A stretch of DNA of 64,000 nt from the NCBI RefSeq assembly GCF_029871205.1, contig NZ_SSOJ01000041.1, forward strand, positions 24,990 to 88,989. Reading direction: 5' to 3'. The stretch comes from Pseudomonas sp. BN417. Its GTDB lineage: Bacteria; Pseudomonadota; Gammaproteobacteria; Pseudomonadales; Pseudomonadaceae. The stretch's first letter is position 1. Each line of letters starts with the position of its first letter. A model generated the notes under the pieces. It had not been told where the DNA came from. It saw only the letters and a program-made list of their open reading frames with translations, and did no database searches. Positions 15,393 to 25,384 of this stretch are shown one piece after another. The position numbers and the translations under genes are program-made.

Positions 15393-16562
15393 ATGAAAAA
15401 GCCAAACCCTCTTCTCGATGACCTGCAGGCCATCCTGCCTGCCATCGCCGCCAATGCCGCGAAGGCCGAGCAGCTGCGCCAGGTCCCGGATGAGAACATC
15501 GCCATGCTCAAGGGCATCGGCCTGCACCGTGCGCTGCAGCCGAAGAAGTACGGCGGCATGGAGATCTCGCTGCCGGAGTTCGCCGACTGCGTCGTCGCCC
15601 TGGCCGGCGCCTGCGCCAGCACGGCCTGGGCCTTCAGCCTGCTGTGCACCCACAGCCACCAGTTGGCGATGTTCTCCGCGCAGTTGCAGGAAGAGGTCTG
15701 GGGCGAGAACTCCGACGCCACCGCCAGCAGCTCCATCGCACCGTTCGGCAAGGTGGAGGAGGTGGAAGGCGGCGTGCGCTTCAATGGCGAGATGGGCTGG
15801 AGCAGCGGCAGCGACCATGCCGAGTGGGCCATAGTCGGCTGCCGCCGGAAGAACGCCGAAGGCGAGCTCATCTACTGCTTCGCCGTACTGCCGCGCAGCG
15901 ACTACGAGATCCGCGACGACTGGTTCGCCGCCGGCATGAAGGGCAGCGGCACCAAGACCCTGGTCATCAAGGATGCCTTCGTGCCGAACCACCGCATCCA
16001 GGCGGCCAAGGACATGATGGAAGGCAAGTCCGCCGGCTTCGGCCTGTACCCGGACAGCAAGATCTTCTACTCCCCCTATCGGCCGTACTTCGCCAGCGGT
16101 TTCGCGGCCATCAGCCTGGGCATCGCCGAGCGCATGCTCGAAGCCTTCAGGGAGAAGACCAGGAACCGCGTGCGCGCCTACACCGGCGTCAGCGTCGGCA
16201 CCGCCACCCCGGCGCTGATGCGCCTGGCCGAGTCCACCCACCAGGTGGCCGCCGCCCGCGCCTTCCTGGAGAGGACCTGGCAGGACCACGCCGAGCACGG
16301 CGAACGCCACCAGTACCCGAGCCGCGAGACCCTGGCCTTCTGGCGCACCAACCAGGCCTATGCCGTGAAAATGTGCATCCAGGCGGTGGACCGCCTGTTC
16401 GAGGCCGCCGGCGGCACCGCCTGGTTCGAGAACAACGAGATGCAGCGACTGTTCCGCGACTCGCACATGACCGGCGCCCATGCCTACACCGACTACGACG
16501 TCTGCGCGCAGATACTTGGGCGCGAGCTGATGGGGCTCGAGCCCGATCCCAGCATGGTGTGA
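15393..16562 (+). CDS. p-Hydroxyphenylacetate 3-hydroxylase, oxygenase component (C2 type)
   Basis: A 389-residue flavin-dependent monooxygenase with an acyl-CoA dehydrogenase fold (group D). It hydroxylates HPA to 3,4-dihydroxyphenylacetate using reduced flavin supplied by the next gene product. The sequence closely follows the Acinetobacter C2 enzyme as I remember it, being about 33 residues shorter at the N-terminus. Residues His87, Ser113, Ser138 and His363 fall where C2 has active-site His120, Ser146, Ser171 and His396. The end, CAQILGRELMGLEPDPSMV, is nearly the same. It is unrelated in sequence to HpaB at 33511-35082. An open frame extends upstream, but its residues lack C2 character. 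Confidence 0.88.
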   Translation: MKKPNPLLDDLQAILPAIAANAAKAEQLRQVPDENIAMLKGIGLHRALQPKKYGGMEISLPEFADCVVALAGACASTAWAFSLLCTHSHQLAMFSAQLQEEVWGENSDATASSSIAPFGKVEEVEGGVRFNGEMGWSSGSDHAEWAIVGCRRKNAEGELIYCFAVLPRSDYEIRDDWFAAGMKGSGTKTLVIKDAFVPNHRIQAAKDMMEGKSAGFGLYPDSKIFYSPYRPYFASGFAAISLGIAERMLEAFREKTRNRVRAYTGVSVGTATPALMRLAESTHQVAAARAFLERTWQDHAEHGERHQYPSRETLAFWRTNQAYAVKMCIQAVDRLFEAAGGTAWFENNEMQRLFRDSHMTGAHAYTDYDVCAQILGRELMGLEPDPSMV

Positions 16563-16659
16563 TGCCTGCAACCCTCACCTGCGTGCCGGGCGGCGCTGAT
16601 CCGCCCGCCGACGAACAATCGCGCGGCCATCCCATGAGGCGGCCGCCAGGAGCTGCGTC

Positions 16660-17598
16660 ATGTCCTCCCAAGAAAGCGTTTTCGATTCCCGTGCCTTCCG
16701 CCGCGCCCTGGGCAACTTCGCCACCGGGGTCACCATAGTCACCGCCACCGCGCCCGACGGCACCCGCGCCGGTGTCACCGCCAACAGCTTCAACTCGGTC
16801 TCCCTGGAACCGCCGCTGGTCCTCTGGAGCATCGACAAGCGCTCCAGCAGCCTGGCTGTGTTCCAGCAGGCCAGCCATTTCGCTGTGAACATCCTGGCCG
16901 CCGACCAGATCGACCTGTCCAACCAGTTCGCCCGTCCGCGCGACGACAAGTTCGAGGGCGTGGCTTTCGACAGCGGCATCGGCGGCGCGCCGCTATTCCC
17001 CGACTGCGCGGCGCGCTTCCAGTGCGAGCTGCACCAGCAGGTGGATGGCGGCGACCACGTCATCCTCATCGGCAAGGTGCTGGCTTTCGACGATCTCGGC
17101 CGCTCGCCGCTGCTTTACCACCAGGGCGCCTATTCCATGGTCCTGCCGCATACCCGCATGACGCAGAAGAGTGAAGGCCAACCGGCTTCCAGCGCCTTCC
17201 AGGGGCGTCTGTCGCACAACCTCTACTACCTGATGACCCAGGCGGTGCGCGGCTACCAGGCCGATTACCAGCCGAAGCAGCTCTCCACCGGCCTGCGCAC
17301 CAGCGAGGCGCGCATGCTGATGGTGCTGGAGAACGACGCCGGCCTCGACCTCTGCGACCTGCAACGGGAAGTGGCGATGCCCCGGCGCGAGATTGAGGAG
17401 GCGGTGGCCATCCTCAAGCGCAAGGGAATGGTGGCCGATGCCGGTGAGCGTTACCTGCTGACCCCGGCTGGCGTGGAGCAGGCCGAGGCGCTCTGGCGCA
17501 TCGCTCGCGAGCAACAGGACAAGGTGTTCGCACAGTTCAGCGAGGAGCAGGTGGAGACTTTCAAGACGATGCTCAAGGCGGTGATTGCGCTGGGGTGA
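16660..17598 (+). CDS. p-Hydroxyphenylacetate 3-hydroxylase, flavin reductase component with MarR-like domain (C1 type)
   Basis: A 312-residue two-domain protein. Residues about 8-170 form an HpaC/FMN-binding split-barrel reductase with FRRALGNFATGVTIVTA and GVTANSFNSVSLEPPLVLWS. Residues about 195-310 form a winged-helix MarR-like domain with ISLATED pattern LRTSEARMLMVLEN and DLQREVAMPRREIEEAV. In the Acinetobacter C1 enzyme the MarR-like part is an autoinhibitory HPA sensor, so HPA speeds NADH-dependent flavin reduction. The gene follows C2 by 97 bases, as expected for a two-component hydroxylase. A terminator hairpin follows the stop. Confidence 0.88.
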   Translation: MSSQESVFDSRAFRRALGNFATGVTIVTATAPDGTRAGVTANSFNSVSLEPPLVLWSIDKRSSSLAVFQQASHFAVNILAADQIDLSNQFARPRDDKFEGVAFDSGIGGAPLFPDCAARFQCELHQQVDGGDHVILIGKVLAFDDLGRSPLLYHQGAYSMVLPHTRMTQKSEGQPASSAFQGRLSHNLYYLMTQAVRGYQADYQPKQLSTGLRTSEARMLMVLENDAGLDLCDLQREVAMPRREIEEAVAILKRKGMVADAGERYLLTPAGVEQAEALWRIAREQQDKVFAQFSEEQVETFKTMLKAVIALG

Positions 17599-17615
17599 TC
17601 GGTGTTGCCGCAATG

Positions 17616-17648
17616 AATGGCGCCCCCTGTGGGCGCCATTTTCGTTTC
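17616..17648 (+). terminator. Intrinsic terminator after the C1 reductase gene
   Basis: AATGGCGCC pairs with GGCGCCATT around a seven-base loop and is followed by TTCGTTTC. It lies 18 bases after the stop and ends the hpaR-C2-C1 group. Confidence 0.7.
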
Positions 17649-17667
17649 GGGGAAGGGGTGGGGATAA

Positions 17668-17966
17668 CTTGTGGGAGCGAATTTATTCGCGATCTGTGTT
17701 CAGTCAAGGCACCGAGCGGACGGATACAACCCTCACCCCCGGCCCCTCTCCCGGAGGGAGAGGGGGGACTCGCGGCGGCGGCGAAGTGCCAAATCCCACC
17801 TGCTGCACGGCCAGCCCCCTCACCCTTTGGGAGAGGGTTGGGGTGAGGGGGCTTCGCGATCGCTCGATGCCAAGAAAGTCCCGTAGGTTGGGCTGAGCTA
17901 TGCGAAGCCCAACAGGCGGAGTCGATGCCGGAATCGTTGGGCTTCGCTGCGCTCTGCCCAACCTAC
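17668..17966. repeat. Cluster of REP-like and palindromic repeats
   Basis: The 455-base gap between the C1 gene and hpaI holds no gene. It contains a GTGGGAGCGAATTTATTCGC copy (about 17671-17690), two blocks built from CCCTCACCC and GGGTGAGGG (about 17730-17770 and 17816-17851), and a GTAGGTTGGGC inverted repeat at 17883-17966. Confidence 0.7.
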
Positions 17967-18008
17967 AAGAGCCCCTCTCCCGGTCGCTCGATGCCGGCGG
18001 GACGGCAC

Positions 18009-18036
18009 AAAAAAGCCGGCTACCCGAGCCGGCTTC
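18009..18036 (-). terminator. Intrinsic terminator of the hpaG1-hpaI operon
   Basis: Read on the minus strand, AAGCCGGCT, a CGGGT loop and AGCCGGCTTTTTT form a hairpin with a six-T tail. It begins about 18 bases after the hpaI stop. Confidence 0.85.
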
Positions 18037-18053
18037 CTTCACTCGCGGGGTAA

Positions 18054-18857
18054 TCAATACACCCCACCACCTCCACTCACCGGCGCCTGCGTCTCCTTGA
18101 ACGCCCCCGCCAGGCTCTGCAGTCCGCGCATCAGCACCGTGGTATCCACCCCCACTGCGACGAAGGCGGCGCCCAGTTCGATGTAGCGGCGTGCCAGGGC
18201 CTGGTCGGCGGAGAGGATGCCGGCGGCCTTGCCCGCATGGCGGATGCGCAGGATGGCATCCTCAATGGCCGCCTGGACCTCGGGATGGCCGGGGTTACCG
18301 CGATGGCCCATGGCGGCGGACAGGTCGGCGGGGCCGATGAACACGCCGTCCACGCCGTCGACGGCAGCGATCACATCCAGGTTGGCCAGGCCGTCGAGGT
18401 TCTCGATCTGCACCAGCAGGCACATCTGCTCGTCGGCGTTGTCCAGGTAGCCGGGGATGCTGTTCCAGCGCGAGGCGCGGGCCAGGGCGCTGCCGACGCC
18501 ACGGATGCCGAAGGGCGGGTAGCGCATGGCGCGCACCAGTTCGGCGGCCTGTTCGGCGGATTCCACCATGGGCACCAGCAGAGTCTGGGCGCCGATATCC
18601 AGCAACTGCTTGATCAGCACCGCGTCGCCGATCGGCGGGCGAATGATCGGCTGGGCGGGGTAGGGCGCGATGGCCTGGAGCTGGGCGAGCAGGCTGCGCA
18701 GGTCGTTGGGCGCGTGCTCGCCGTCCAGCAGCAGCCAGTCGAAGCCGGCGTTGGCCGCCAGCTCGGCACAGTAGGCGTCGGCTAGGCCGAGCCAGAGGCC
18801 GATCTGCGGCTGGCCGGAATGCAGGCGGGCCTTGAAGGTATTGATAGGCATGTCCAC
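18054..18857 (-). CDS. hpaI: HpaI, 4-hydroxy-2-oxoheptane-1,7-dioate aldolase
   Basis: A 267-residue class II, metal-dependent aldolase of the HpcH/HpaI family. It performs the last step of homoprotocatechuate meta-cleavage, splitting 4-hydroxy-2-oxoheptanedioate to pyruvate and succinate semialdehyde. Visible signatures are [20 protein letters not shown] with [11 protein letters not shown], the metal-site segments [10 protein letters not shown] and [12 protein letters not shown], and [20 protein letters not shown] start at 18857 is chosen because AAGGAG sits seven bases before it; an ATG two codons later is possible. It is the last gene of the minus-strand hpa operon and is separated from hpaH by a REP pair. 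Confidence 0.93.
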   Translation of the reverse strand: MDMPINTFKARLHSGQPQIGLWLGLADAYCAELAANAGFDWLLLDGEHAPNDLRSLLAQLQAIAPYPAQPIIRPPIGDAVLIKQLLDIGAQTLLVPMVESAEQAAELVRAMRYPPFGIRGVGSALARASRWNSIPGYLDNADEQMCLLVQIENLDGLANLDVIAAVDGVDGVFIGPADLSAAMGHRGNPGHPEVQAAIEDAILRIRHAGKAAGILSADQALARRYIELGAAFVAVGVDTTVLMRGLQSLAGAFKETQAPVSGGGGVY

Positions 18858-18883
18858 AGGAGGACTCCTTGAGGGCTCCGGAT

Positions 18884-18933
18884 GTAGGAGCCAGCTCGCT
18901 GGCGAAGAGCTTCGCGAGCAAGCTCGCTCCTAC
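18884..18933. repeat. REP pair between hpaH and hpaI
   Basis: GTAGGAGCCAGCTCGCTGGC and its inverse ending in AAGCTCGCTCCTAC form a 50-base hairpin inside the operon. It may stabilise or process the mRNA at this point. Confidence 0.8.
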
Positions 18934-18960
18934 AAGGGCTGGGTGAAGTTCGAATGCGGC

Positions 18961-19764
18961 TCAGACGAAGCGGCAGGCGATGGAGCCGAGCTGGTCGTAG
19001 TCGACGTGGAAGGTGTCGCCGGGGGCGGCCGCCACCGGACGGGTGAAGGAGCCGCCGAGGATGATCTGCCCGGCTTCCAGGGTGACGTCGTAGGGCGCCA
19101 GCTTGTTGGCCAGCCAGGCCACGCCTTTGGCCGGGTGGTTGAGCACCGCGGCGGAGACGCCGGATTCCTCGATCACGCCATTGCGGTAGAGGATCGCCGG
19201 CACCCGGCGCAGGTCGATCTCGGTGGGGCGCACGGCGCGGCCGCCCATCACCACACCGGCGTTGGCGGCGTTGTCGGAGATGGTGTCGAAGACCTTGCGG
19301 GTCACCTTGGTGTCCGGGTCCACTTGCTGGATGCGCGCGTCGATGATCTCCAGGGCCGGGATCACCCAGTCGGTGGCGTCCAGCACGTCGAAGACCGTGC
19401 AGTTTGGCCCGCGCAGGGGCTTGCCGAGGATAAAGGCCAGTTCCACTTCCACGCGCGGGACGATGAAGCGCTCGAAGGGGATGTCGCTGCCTTCGTCGAA
19501 CAGCATGTCGTCCAGCAGCGCGCCGTAGTCCGGCTCCGTGATGTTGGATGACACCTGCATGGCGCGGGAGGTGAGGCCGATCTTGTGGCCCACCAGCCTG
19601 CGGCCGCCCTTGATCTTCTGCTGCACCCAGGCGCGCTGGATGGCGTAGGCGTCATCGATGCTGATGGACGGGTAGTCCAGGGAGAACTGGCGCACCTGTT
19701 CGCGGGAACGCTCGGCGGCGTCGAGGCGGGCGGCGGCTTGCTGGATGATGCTGGCGTCGAGCAT
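18961..19764 (-). CDS. hpaH: HpaH, 2-oxo-hept-4-ene-1,7-dioate hydratase
   Basis: A 267-residue enzyme of the MhpD/HpaH hydratase family with a fumarylacetoacetate-hydrolase fold. It adds water to 2-oxohept-4-enedioate to give the HpaI substrate, with Mg2+ as cofactor. Typical elements are [35 protein letters not shown] in the first third, [13 protein letters not shown] as metal-ligand region (about residues 106-118) and LVVGGRAV-like VVMGGRAV. It begins seven bases after hpaF and ends in the typical LGSIACRFV. Length agrees with the E. coli protein. Confidence 0.93.
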   Translation of the reverse strand: MLDASIIQQAAARLDAAERSREQVRQFSLDYPSISIDDAYAIQRAWVQQKIKGGRRLVGHKIGLTSRAMQVSSNITEPDYGALLDDMLFDEGSDIPFERFIVPRVEVELAFILGKPLRGPNCTVFDVLDATDWVIPALEIIDARIQQVDPDTKVTRKVFDTISDNAANAGVVMGGRAVRPTEIDLRRVPAILYRNGVIEESGVSAAVLNHPAKGVAWLANKLAPYDVTLEAGQIILGGSFTRPVAAAPGDTFHVDYDQLGSIACRFV

Positions 19765-19771
19765 GGAAACC

Positions 19772-20182
19772 TCAGGAACTCTTGGTGAACAGGGGGTGCA
19801 GGCTGCTGTGCTTGGCATCAAAGACCTGGCCGGGGCTTTCGTCGATCTGCAGGGTGATGCCGATCGGGCGTTGCTCCAGCAGGCCGTCGAGGTGGTGGCG
19901 CAGCACTGCCAGCAGGCTGTCGCCCACCTGCTTGTGCACCACCGGGCTGCGCCCGGCGCCCATGCGCAGGTTGGCGTAGAGGAAGCCGTAGTCGCCCTGG
20001 CCGTCGGCCACGGCGACATGGGCGGCCGGGTAGGCCAGCACGCGGGTGCCGCCGGTGGGGAACACCTGGCGGCCGGTTTCGTCGCGCTGCTCGAGCATGC
20101 AGTCGGCGAGGGCGCGGCAGAGGCCGCCGATATCCGCCTCGCGTTCCAGGTCAGGTGTGTAGAGCAGGACCAGATGAGGCAT
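19772..20182 (-). CDS. hpaF: HpaF, 5-carboxymethyl-2-hydroxymuconate delta-isomerase
   Basis: A 136-residue tautomerase-superfamily isomerase with the catalytic N-terminal proline exposed after Met removal (MPHLVLLYT). It isomerises 5-carboxymethyl-2-hydroxymuconate between the HpaE and HpaG steps. Conserved later segments are [17 protein letters not shown] (about residues 62-78) and ITLQIDE. The start is the ATG at 20182; a longer open frame is only antisense to hpaD. It sits between hpaD (11-base gap) and hpaH. Confidence 0.9.
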   Translation of the reverse strand: MPHLVLLYTPDLEREADIGGLCRALADCMLEQRDETGRQVFPTGGTRVLAYPAAHVAVADGQGDYGFLYANLRMGAGRSPVVHKQVGDSLLAVLRHHLDGLLEQRPIGITLQIDESPGQVFDAKHSSLHPLFTKSS

Positions 20183-20193
20183 GGCGGCGCTCC

Positions 20194-21117
20194 TTAGAGG
20201 CGGCTGGTGGAGCCGACGCCGGCCGGGCTGGAGGCCTGGGCGGCGGGGATGGCGGAGCCGTCCTGCGGGGTGACCGGGAATACCGCGTTGATCTGGCCGG
20301 TGCCGGAGGAGCCGAAGTAGGGGGTGATCACTTCCGCCTTGCCGTCGTACTTCGACCAGCCCAGGGCGCCCAGCAGCATCGCGGTGTCGTGCATGAAGCC
20401 TTCGCCGTGACCCTTGACCGCGTACTCCGGGAGCATGGTGCAGAAGTCGTCCCACTCGCCGTCTTCCCACATCTGCACGACGCGGTGGTCGAGGATTTCC
20501 AGGAAGGGGCTCCAGACCTTGGTCGCGAATTCCGGTGCCTGGCCGTTCTGGGCGAAACGGTGAGACAGGGATCCGCTGGCGAGGAAGGCGACGTTGCCGT
20601 CGTAGTGTTCTTCCACCGCCTTGCGCATGGCCCAGCCGAGGCGGGCGCTGTCGTTGAGGTAGTGGGACGTGCACAGCGCCGAGACCGAGATCACCTTGAA
20701 GTGCTGGTCGGCGTTCATGTAGCGCATCGGTACCAGGGTGCCGTACTCCGGTGCCAGGGTCGTGGCGTCGTGGGCCATGGTCTCCACGCCGAAGCGGTTG
20801 CATTCCTCGGCCAGCAGGCGACCCAGTTCGGGGTTGCCGGGGAACTCGTACTCCATGTTGCTGATGAAGTGCGGCAGCTCGTTGCTGGTGTACAGGCCCT
20901 GGAAGTGCGGGCCGCAGTTGACGTGGTAGTTGGCGTTGACCAGCCAGTGGGTGTCGAACACGACGATGGTGTCGACGTTCAGCTCGCGGCAGCGGCGGCC
21001 GATCTCGATGTGCCCGTCGATGGCCGGCTTGCGGAAGCCCTGGCGCGGGCCGGGCAGCTCGGACAGGTACATGGACGGGACGTGGGTGATCTTGGCAGCC
21101 AGAGCAAGTGTGCCCAT
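20194..21117 (-). CDS. hpaD: HpaD, 3,4-dihydroxyphenylacetate 2,3-dioxygenase
   Basis: A 307-residue extradiol ring-cleavage dioxygenase of the LigB/class III type that opens homoprotocatechuate to 5-carboxymethyl-2-hydroxymuconic semialdehyde. The N-terminus LALAAKITHVPSMYLSELPG and VFDTHWLVNANYHVNC are almost identical to enteric HpaD; His11 (ITHVP) and His57 (DTHW) are likely iron ligands. YGTLVPMRYMN and ASGSLSHRF follow. The C-terminus carries about 20 extra residues rich in Ala, Ser and Pro compared with the E. coli enzyme. AGGAG lies eight bases before the ATG. Confidence 0.94.
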   Translation of the reverse strand: MGTLALAAKITHVPSMYLSELPGPRQGFRKPAIDGHIEIGRRCRELNVDTIVVFDTHWLVNANYHVNCGPHFQGLYTSNELPHFISNMEYEFPGNPELGRLLAEECNRFGVETMAHDATTLAPEYGTLVPMRYMNADQHFKVISVSALCTSHYLNDSARLGWAMRKAVEEHYDGNVAFLASGSLSHRFAQNGQAPEFATKVWSPFLEILDHRVVQMWEDGEWDDFCTMLPEYAVKGHGEGFMHDTAMLLGALGWSKYDGKAEVITPYFGSSGTGQINAVFPVTPQDGSAIPAAQASSPAGVGSTSRL

Positions 21118-21195
21118 GACGGTTCTCCTAGCGGCGGGCGCCCTCTCTCAAGGGGCGTCCTGGTTGTTGTGGTGTTTGCACGCCAGCGAAAGTGG

Positions 21196-21225
21196 CCGCT
21201 CGCGCAGGGCTTGCCTGCGGAGCGG
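21196..21225. other. Hairpin in the hpaE-hpaD gap
   Basis: CCGCT-CGCGCAGG and its near inverse CCTGCG-AGCGG form a stable stem in the 125-base gap between hpaE and hpaD. It has no T-tract. It may be an mRNA processing or stabilising structure within the operon. Confidence 0.35.
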
Positions 21226-21242
21226 CTCTATGCGGACGAGCC

Positions 21243-22708
<1,466 letters not shown>

Positions 22709-22712
<4 letters not shown>

Positions 22713-23494
22713 GCCTCTTGCTTGCGGGCGAACTCTTTGTTTTCGAAGAACGCGCCTTCGCTGACGATTCGGTTGACCAGGCGGCCGACGCCTTCCACTT
22801 CCACCACCACCTCATCGCCCGGCACCACGTCGGCCAGGCCCTCCGGCGTGCCGGTGGCGATCATGTCGCCCGGCTGCAGGGTCATGAAGCTGGAGAAGTA
22901 TTCGATCAGGTAGGGGATGTCGAAGATCATGTCCGCGGTGGTGCCTTCCTGTTTCAGCTCGCCGTTGACCCAGGTGCGCAGCTTGAGGTTGGAGGGATCG
23001 GCCACGTCGGCGGCGTCGACCATCCAGGGGCCCACCGGGGTGGTGGCGTCGCGGTTCTTCACCCGCAGGTTGGGCCGGTAGTAGTTCTCCAGGTAGTCGC
23101 GGATGGCGTAGTCGTTGCAGACGGTGTAGCCGGCGAGATAGGCGAGGGCGTCTTCGCGCTTGACGTTGCGCGCCGGCTTGCCGATCACCGCCACCAGCTC
23201 GCACTCGTAGTGCATGTAGGCGACGTTGTCCGGGCGCCAGGTGACCTGGTTGTGGCCGGTGTAGGTGCCCGGCGACTTGATGAACGCCAGCGGCTCGGTG
23301 GGCGCCTTGAAGGACAGCTCGGCGGCATGGTCGGCGTAGTTCAGGCCGAGGGCGAACATGCTGCCGGTGGCCGGCGGCAGCCACTGGACCTGGTCTTCGG
23401 CCAGCAGGCGGCCATCGGCGAGGCGGACGGCGTTGTCCGCGTCCACGGTCACGGCGTGGACCTCGCCCTGGTAACGGATGCGTGCGTGTTTCAT
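22709..23494 (-). CDS. hpaG2: HpaG2, C-terminal-type isomerase/decarboxylase subunit
   Basis: A 261-residue fumarylacetoacetate-hydrolase-fold protein equivalent to one half of the enteric bifunctional HpaG (HpcE). In that pair one half decarboxylates 5-oxopent-3-ene-1,2,5-tricarboxylate and the other isomerises the product. Metal-binding and fold signatures are ALGLNYADHAAELSF, CELVAVIGKPARNV with AYLAGYTVCNDYAIRDY, and MTLQPGDMIATGTPEGLADV. The start is the ATG at 23494 (MKHARIRYQG). The stop overlaps the hpaE start. HpaG1 lies ten bases upstream. Confidence 0.92.
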
Positions 23495-23504
23495 CTCGGG
23501 CTCC

Positions 23505-24164
23505 TTATTCCGCGACCACGGTGTTGGCGAGGCGGCCAAGGCCGCTGATTTCCACTTCCACGACATCGCCGGGCTGTACGTCGACGCGGCCTTCCGGGGT
23601 GCCGGTGATCAGCACGTCACCTTCGTGCAGGGTCATGAATTCGCTGATTTCCTCGATCAGTTGCGGAATGCCGCGCACCAGGTTGGCGGTGCTGTTCTCC
23701 TGGCGCAGTTCGCCGTTGACGAAGAGCTTCAGGGTCAGGGCGTGCGGGTCCCGCACATCGGCGGCGGGGACGAATTCCGGGCCGAGGGGGCAGAAGCCGT
23801 CGCGGCACTTGGCTTTCACCGCCGGGCGGTAGTAGCTCTCTTCCGGCAGGCTGAACTCGTTGACGATCACATAGCCGGCCACATGGTCCAGGGCGTCTGC
23901 GGCGCGCACGCGGCTGGCGTTCTTGCCGATTACCACGCCGAGGGCCGGGCCCGGTTGCAGGCGCTTGACGCCTTGCGGGTAGACCACCGGCTGGCCGTGG
24001 CCGTTGCGGGTGTTCGGGGTCTTGATGAACAGCACCGGCTTGACCGGAGGCTTCTGGTAGGGAGGCTGCTGGAATTCGTCCAGACGGCTCTCCAGCAGGC
24101 CCCGGTAGTTCAGCGCAACGCCGAACAGGGTGCCGGTGGCGACGTGGTCGAGTGCGGGGCGCAT
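23505..24164 (-). CDS. hpaG1: HpaG1, N-terminal-type isomerase/decarboxylase subunit
   Basis: A 219-residue partner of HpaG2, first gene of the meta-cleavage operon. It has the FAH-fold features GVALNYRGLLESRLDEF, VLFIKTPNTRNGHGQPVVYP and MTLHEGDVLITGTPEGRVDV. The ATG at 24164 is preceded by AGGAG; the open frame further upstream runs into the promoter. A TTAA-N4-TTAA palindrome lies about 70 bases before the start, which fits control by HpaR. G1 and G2 are separate genes here, as in other pseudomonads, rather than fused as in enteric bacteria. Confidence 0.92.
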   Translation of the reverse strand: MRPALDHVATGTLFGVALNYRGLLESRLDEFQQPPYQKPPVKPVLFIKTPNTRNGHGQPVVYPQGVKRLQPGPALGVVIGKNASRVRAADALDHVAGYVIVNEFSLPEESYYRPAVKAKCRDGFCPLGPEFVPAADVRDPHALTLKLFVNGELRQENSTANLVRGIPQLIEEISEFMTLHEGDVLITGTPEGRVDVQPGDVVEVEISGLGRLANTVVAE

Positions 24165-24232
24165 GGGTCGTCTCCTGTGGATAAAAAAGGCGGGTGGGTC
24201 GTGACGGAACGCCACCCGTAAACGAGGATTTC

Positions 24233-24247
24233 GTTAATGTGTTAACG
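24233..24247. promoter_or_regulatory. TTAA-N4-TTAA operator, hpaG1 side
   Basis: GTTAATGTGTTAACG is identical over 15 bases to the element at 26901-26915 before the TRAP operon. It lies 69 bases from the hpaG1 start. HpaR is the likely ligand (inference). Confidence 0.65.
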
Positions 24248-24252
24248 TTATA

Positions 24253-24267
24253 TTTAACATGTTAATG
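24253..24267. promoter_or_regulatory. TTAA-N4-TTAA operator, araC side
   Basis: TTTAACATGTTAATG is a second copy of the same palindrome class (TTAA-CATG-TTAA) in the shared hpaG1/araC promoter region, 20 bases from the first copy and 68 bases before the AraC-type gene. Confidence 0.6.
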
Positions 24268-24334
24268 ATCGTCAAGTCTTGCGTCGTCGCCTTTCGTCAT
24301 CGAAGGTGTGCGAAGGCAGCGGAGAAAGGTCGCC

Positions 24335-25252
24335 ATGCAAGAGCGCCAACCCATCCCCAACATCAACATCGGCCAGGTCTACGACCAGCGCTACGCCGAC
24401 GCCGAGGTGCACTACGAGGCCCTCGGCAAGCTGGCGGACTTCTTCGGCCGCAACATGCCGGTGCACCGCCACGACCGCTTCTTCCAGGTGCATTACGTGA
24501 AGAGCGGGGCGGTGCGGGTCTACCTCGACGAGCAGCAGTACCGGCAGCAGGGACCGCTGTTCTTCCTCACGCCGCCGACCATTCCCCACGCCTTCGTCAC
24601 CGAGCAGGACGCCGACGGCCATGTGCTCACCGTGCGCCAGCAACTGGTCTGGCCCTTGCTCGAAGCCGAGCAGGGCCTGGCCGACGGACCGCAGATCGCG
24701 CCCGTGTGCGTGGCCTTTTCCGAGCTGGGCGAGGAGTACCGCGAAGAGGTGCAGCGCCTGGACCTGCTCTTCGACCAATTACGTAGCGAATTCAGCGCCA
24801 ATCGCCCGGGGCGGGACGCCAGCCTGTCGGCGCTGACCCGGCTGATCTTCATCAGCCTGCTGCGCCTCTCGGCCCGCTCGCTCAAGGCGCAGCCGGCGCG
24901 CCACGAGGACCTGCAGGTGTTCCACCGCTTCAACGCCCTGATCGAGGCGCACTACCGCGAGCACTGGCCCCTCGGCCAGTACGCCAGCCAGATGGGCGTG
25001 ACCGAGGCGCGGCTGAACGATATCTGCCGGCGCATCGCCGACCTGCCATCCAAGCGCCTGATCCACGACCGGGTGATGCAGGAGGCCAAGCGGTTGCTGC
25101 TGTTCACCGGCAGCTCGTCCAACGAGATCTGCTACCTGCTGGGCTTCAAGGACCCGGCCTACTTCAGCCGCTTCTTCGCCCGCAACGCCGGCATGTCGCC
25201 GGGCGAGTATCGCCAGCGCAGGGCGGGGGACAAGGAAGAGGCCTGGCGATAA
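24335..25252 (+). CDS. hpaA: HpaA-like AraC-family regulator (copy 1)
   Basis: A 305-residue AraC/XylS protein. The N-terminal cupin domain has MPVHRHDRFFQVHYV and TPPTIPHAFVT (about residues 45-95), the HPA-sensing arm of HpaA. The C-terminal double HTH spans about 200-295, with YASQMGVTEARLNDICRRIA and NEICYLLGFKDPAYFSRFF. In E. coli W HpaA activates the hydroxylase genes in response to HPA. Here the gene is divergent from hpaG1, and a clear paralogue lies beside hpaB at 35168-36112. The ATG at 24335 follows GGAG; a longer frame has no added support. Confidence 0.88.
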   Translation: MQERQPIPNINIGQVYDQRYADAEVHYEALGKLADFFGRNMPVHRHDRFFQVHYVKSGAVRVYLDEQQYRQQGPLFFLTPPTIPHAFVTEQDADGHVLTVRQQLVWPLLEAEQGLADGPQIAPVCVAFSELGEEYREEVQRLDLLFDQLRSEFSANRPGRDASLSALTRLIFISLLRLSARSLKAQPARHEDLQVFHRFNALIEAHYREHWPLGQYASQMGVTEARLNDICRRIADLPSKRLIHDRVMQEAKRLLLFTGSSSNEICYLLGFKDPAYFSRFFARNAGMSPGEYRQRRAGDKEEAWR

Positions 25253-25280
25253 GCGTCATTGGCAGGACGGTGTCCTGCTT

Positions 25281-25354
25281 GGCGAATGAATTCGCCCCCA
25301 CAGTAGAAGCGCAGACCTGCACACTTCTGTGGGTTCGAATTCATTCGAAAAAGG
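25281..25354. repeat. Inverted REP-like pair
   Basis: GCGAATGAATTCGCCCCCAC (about 25282-25301) and GTGGGTTCGAATTCATTCGA (about 25329-25348) are in opposite orientation between the converging ends of the AraC gene and the porin gene. Confidence 0.75.
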
Positions 25355-25384
25355 CCGCGAAGCGGCCCCTAAGAGTGTCCCCGG

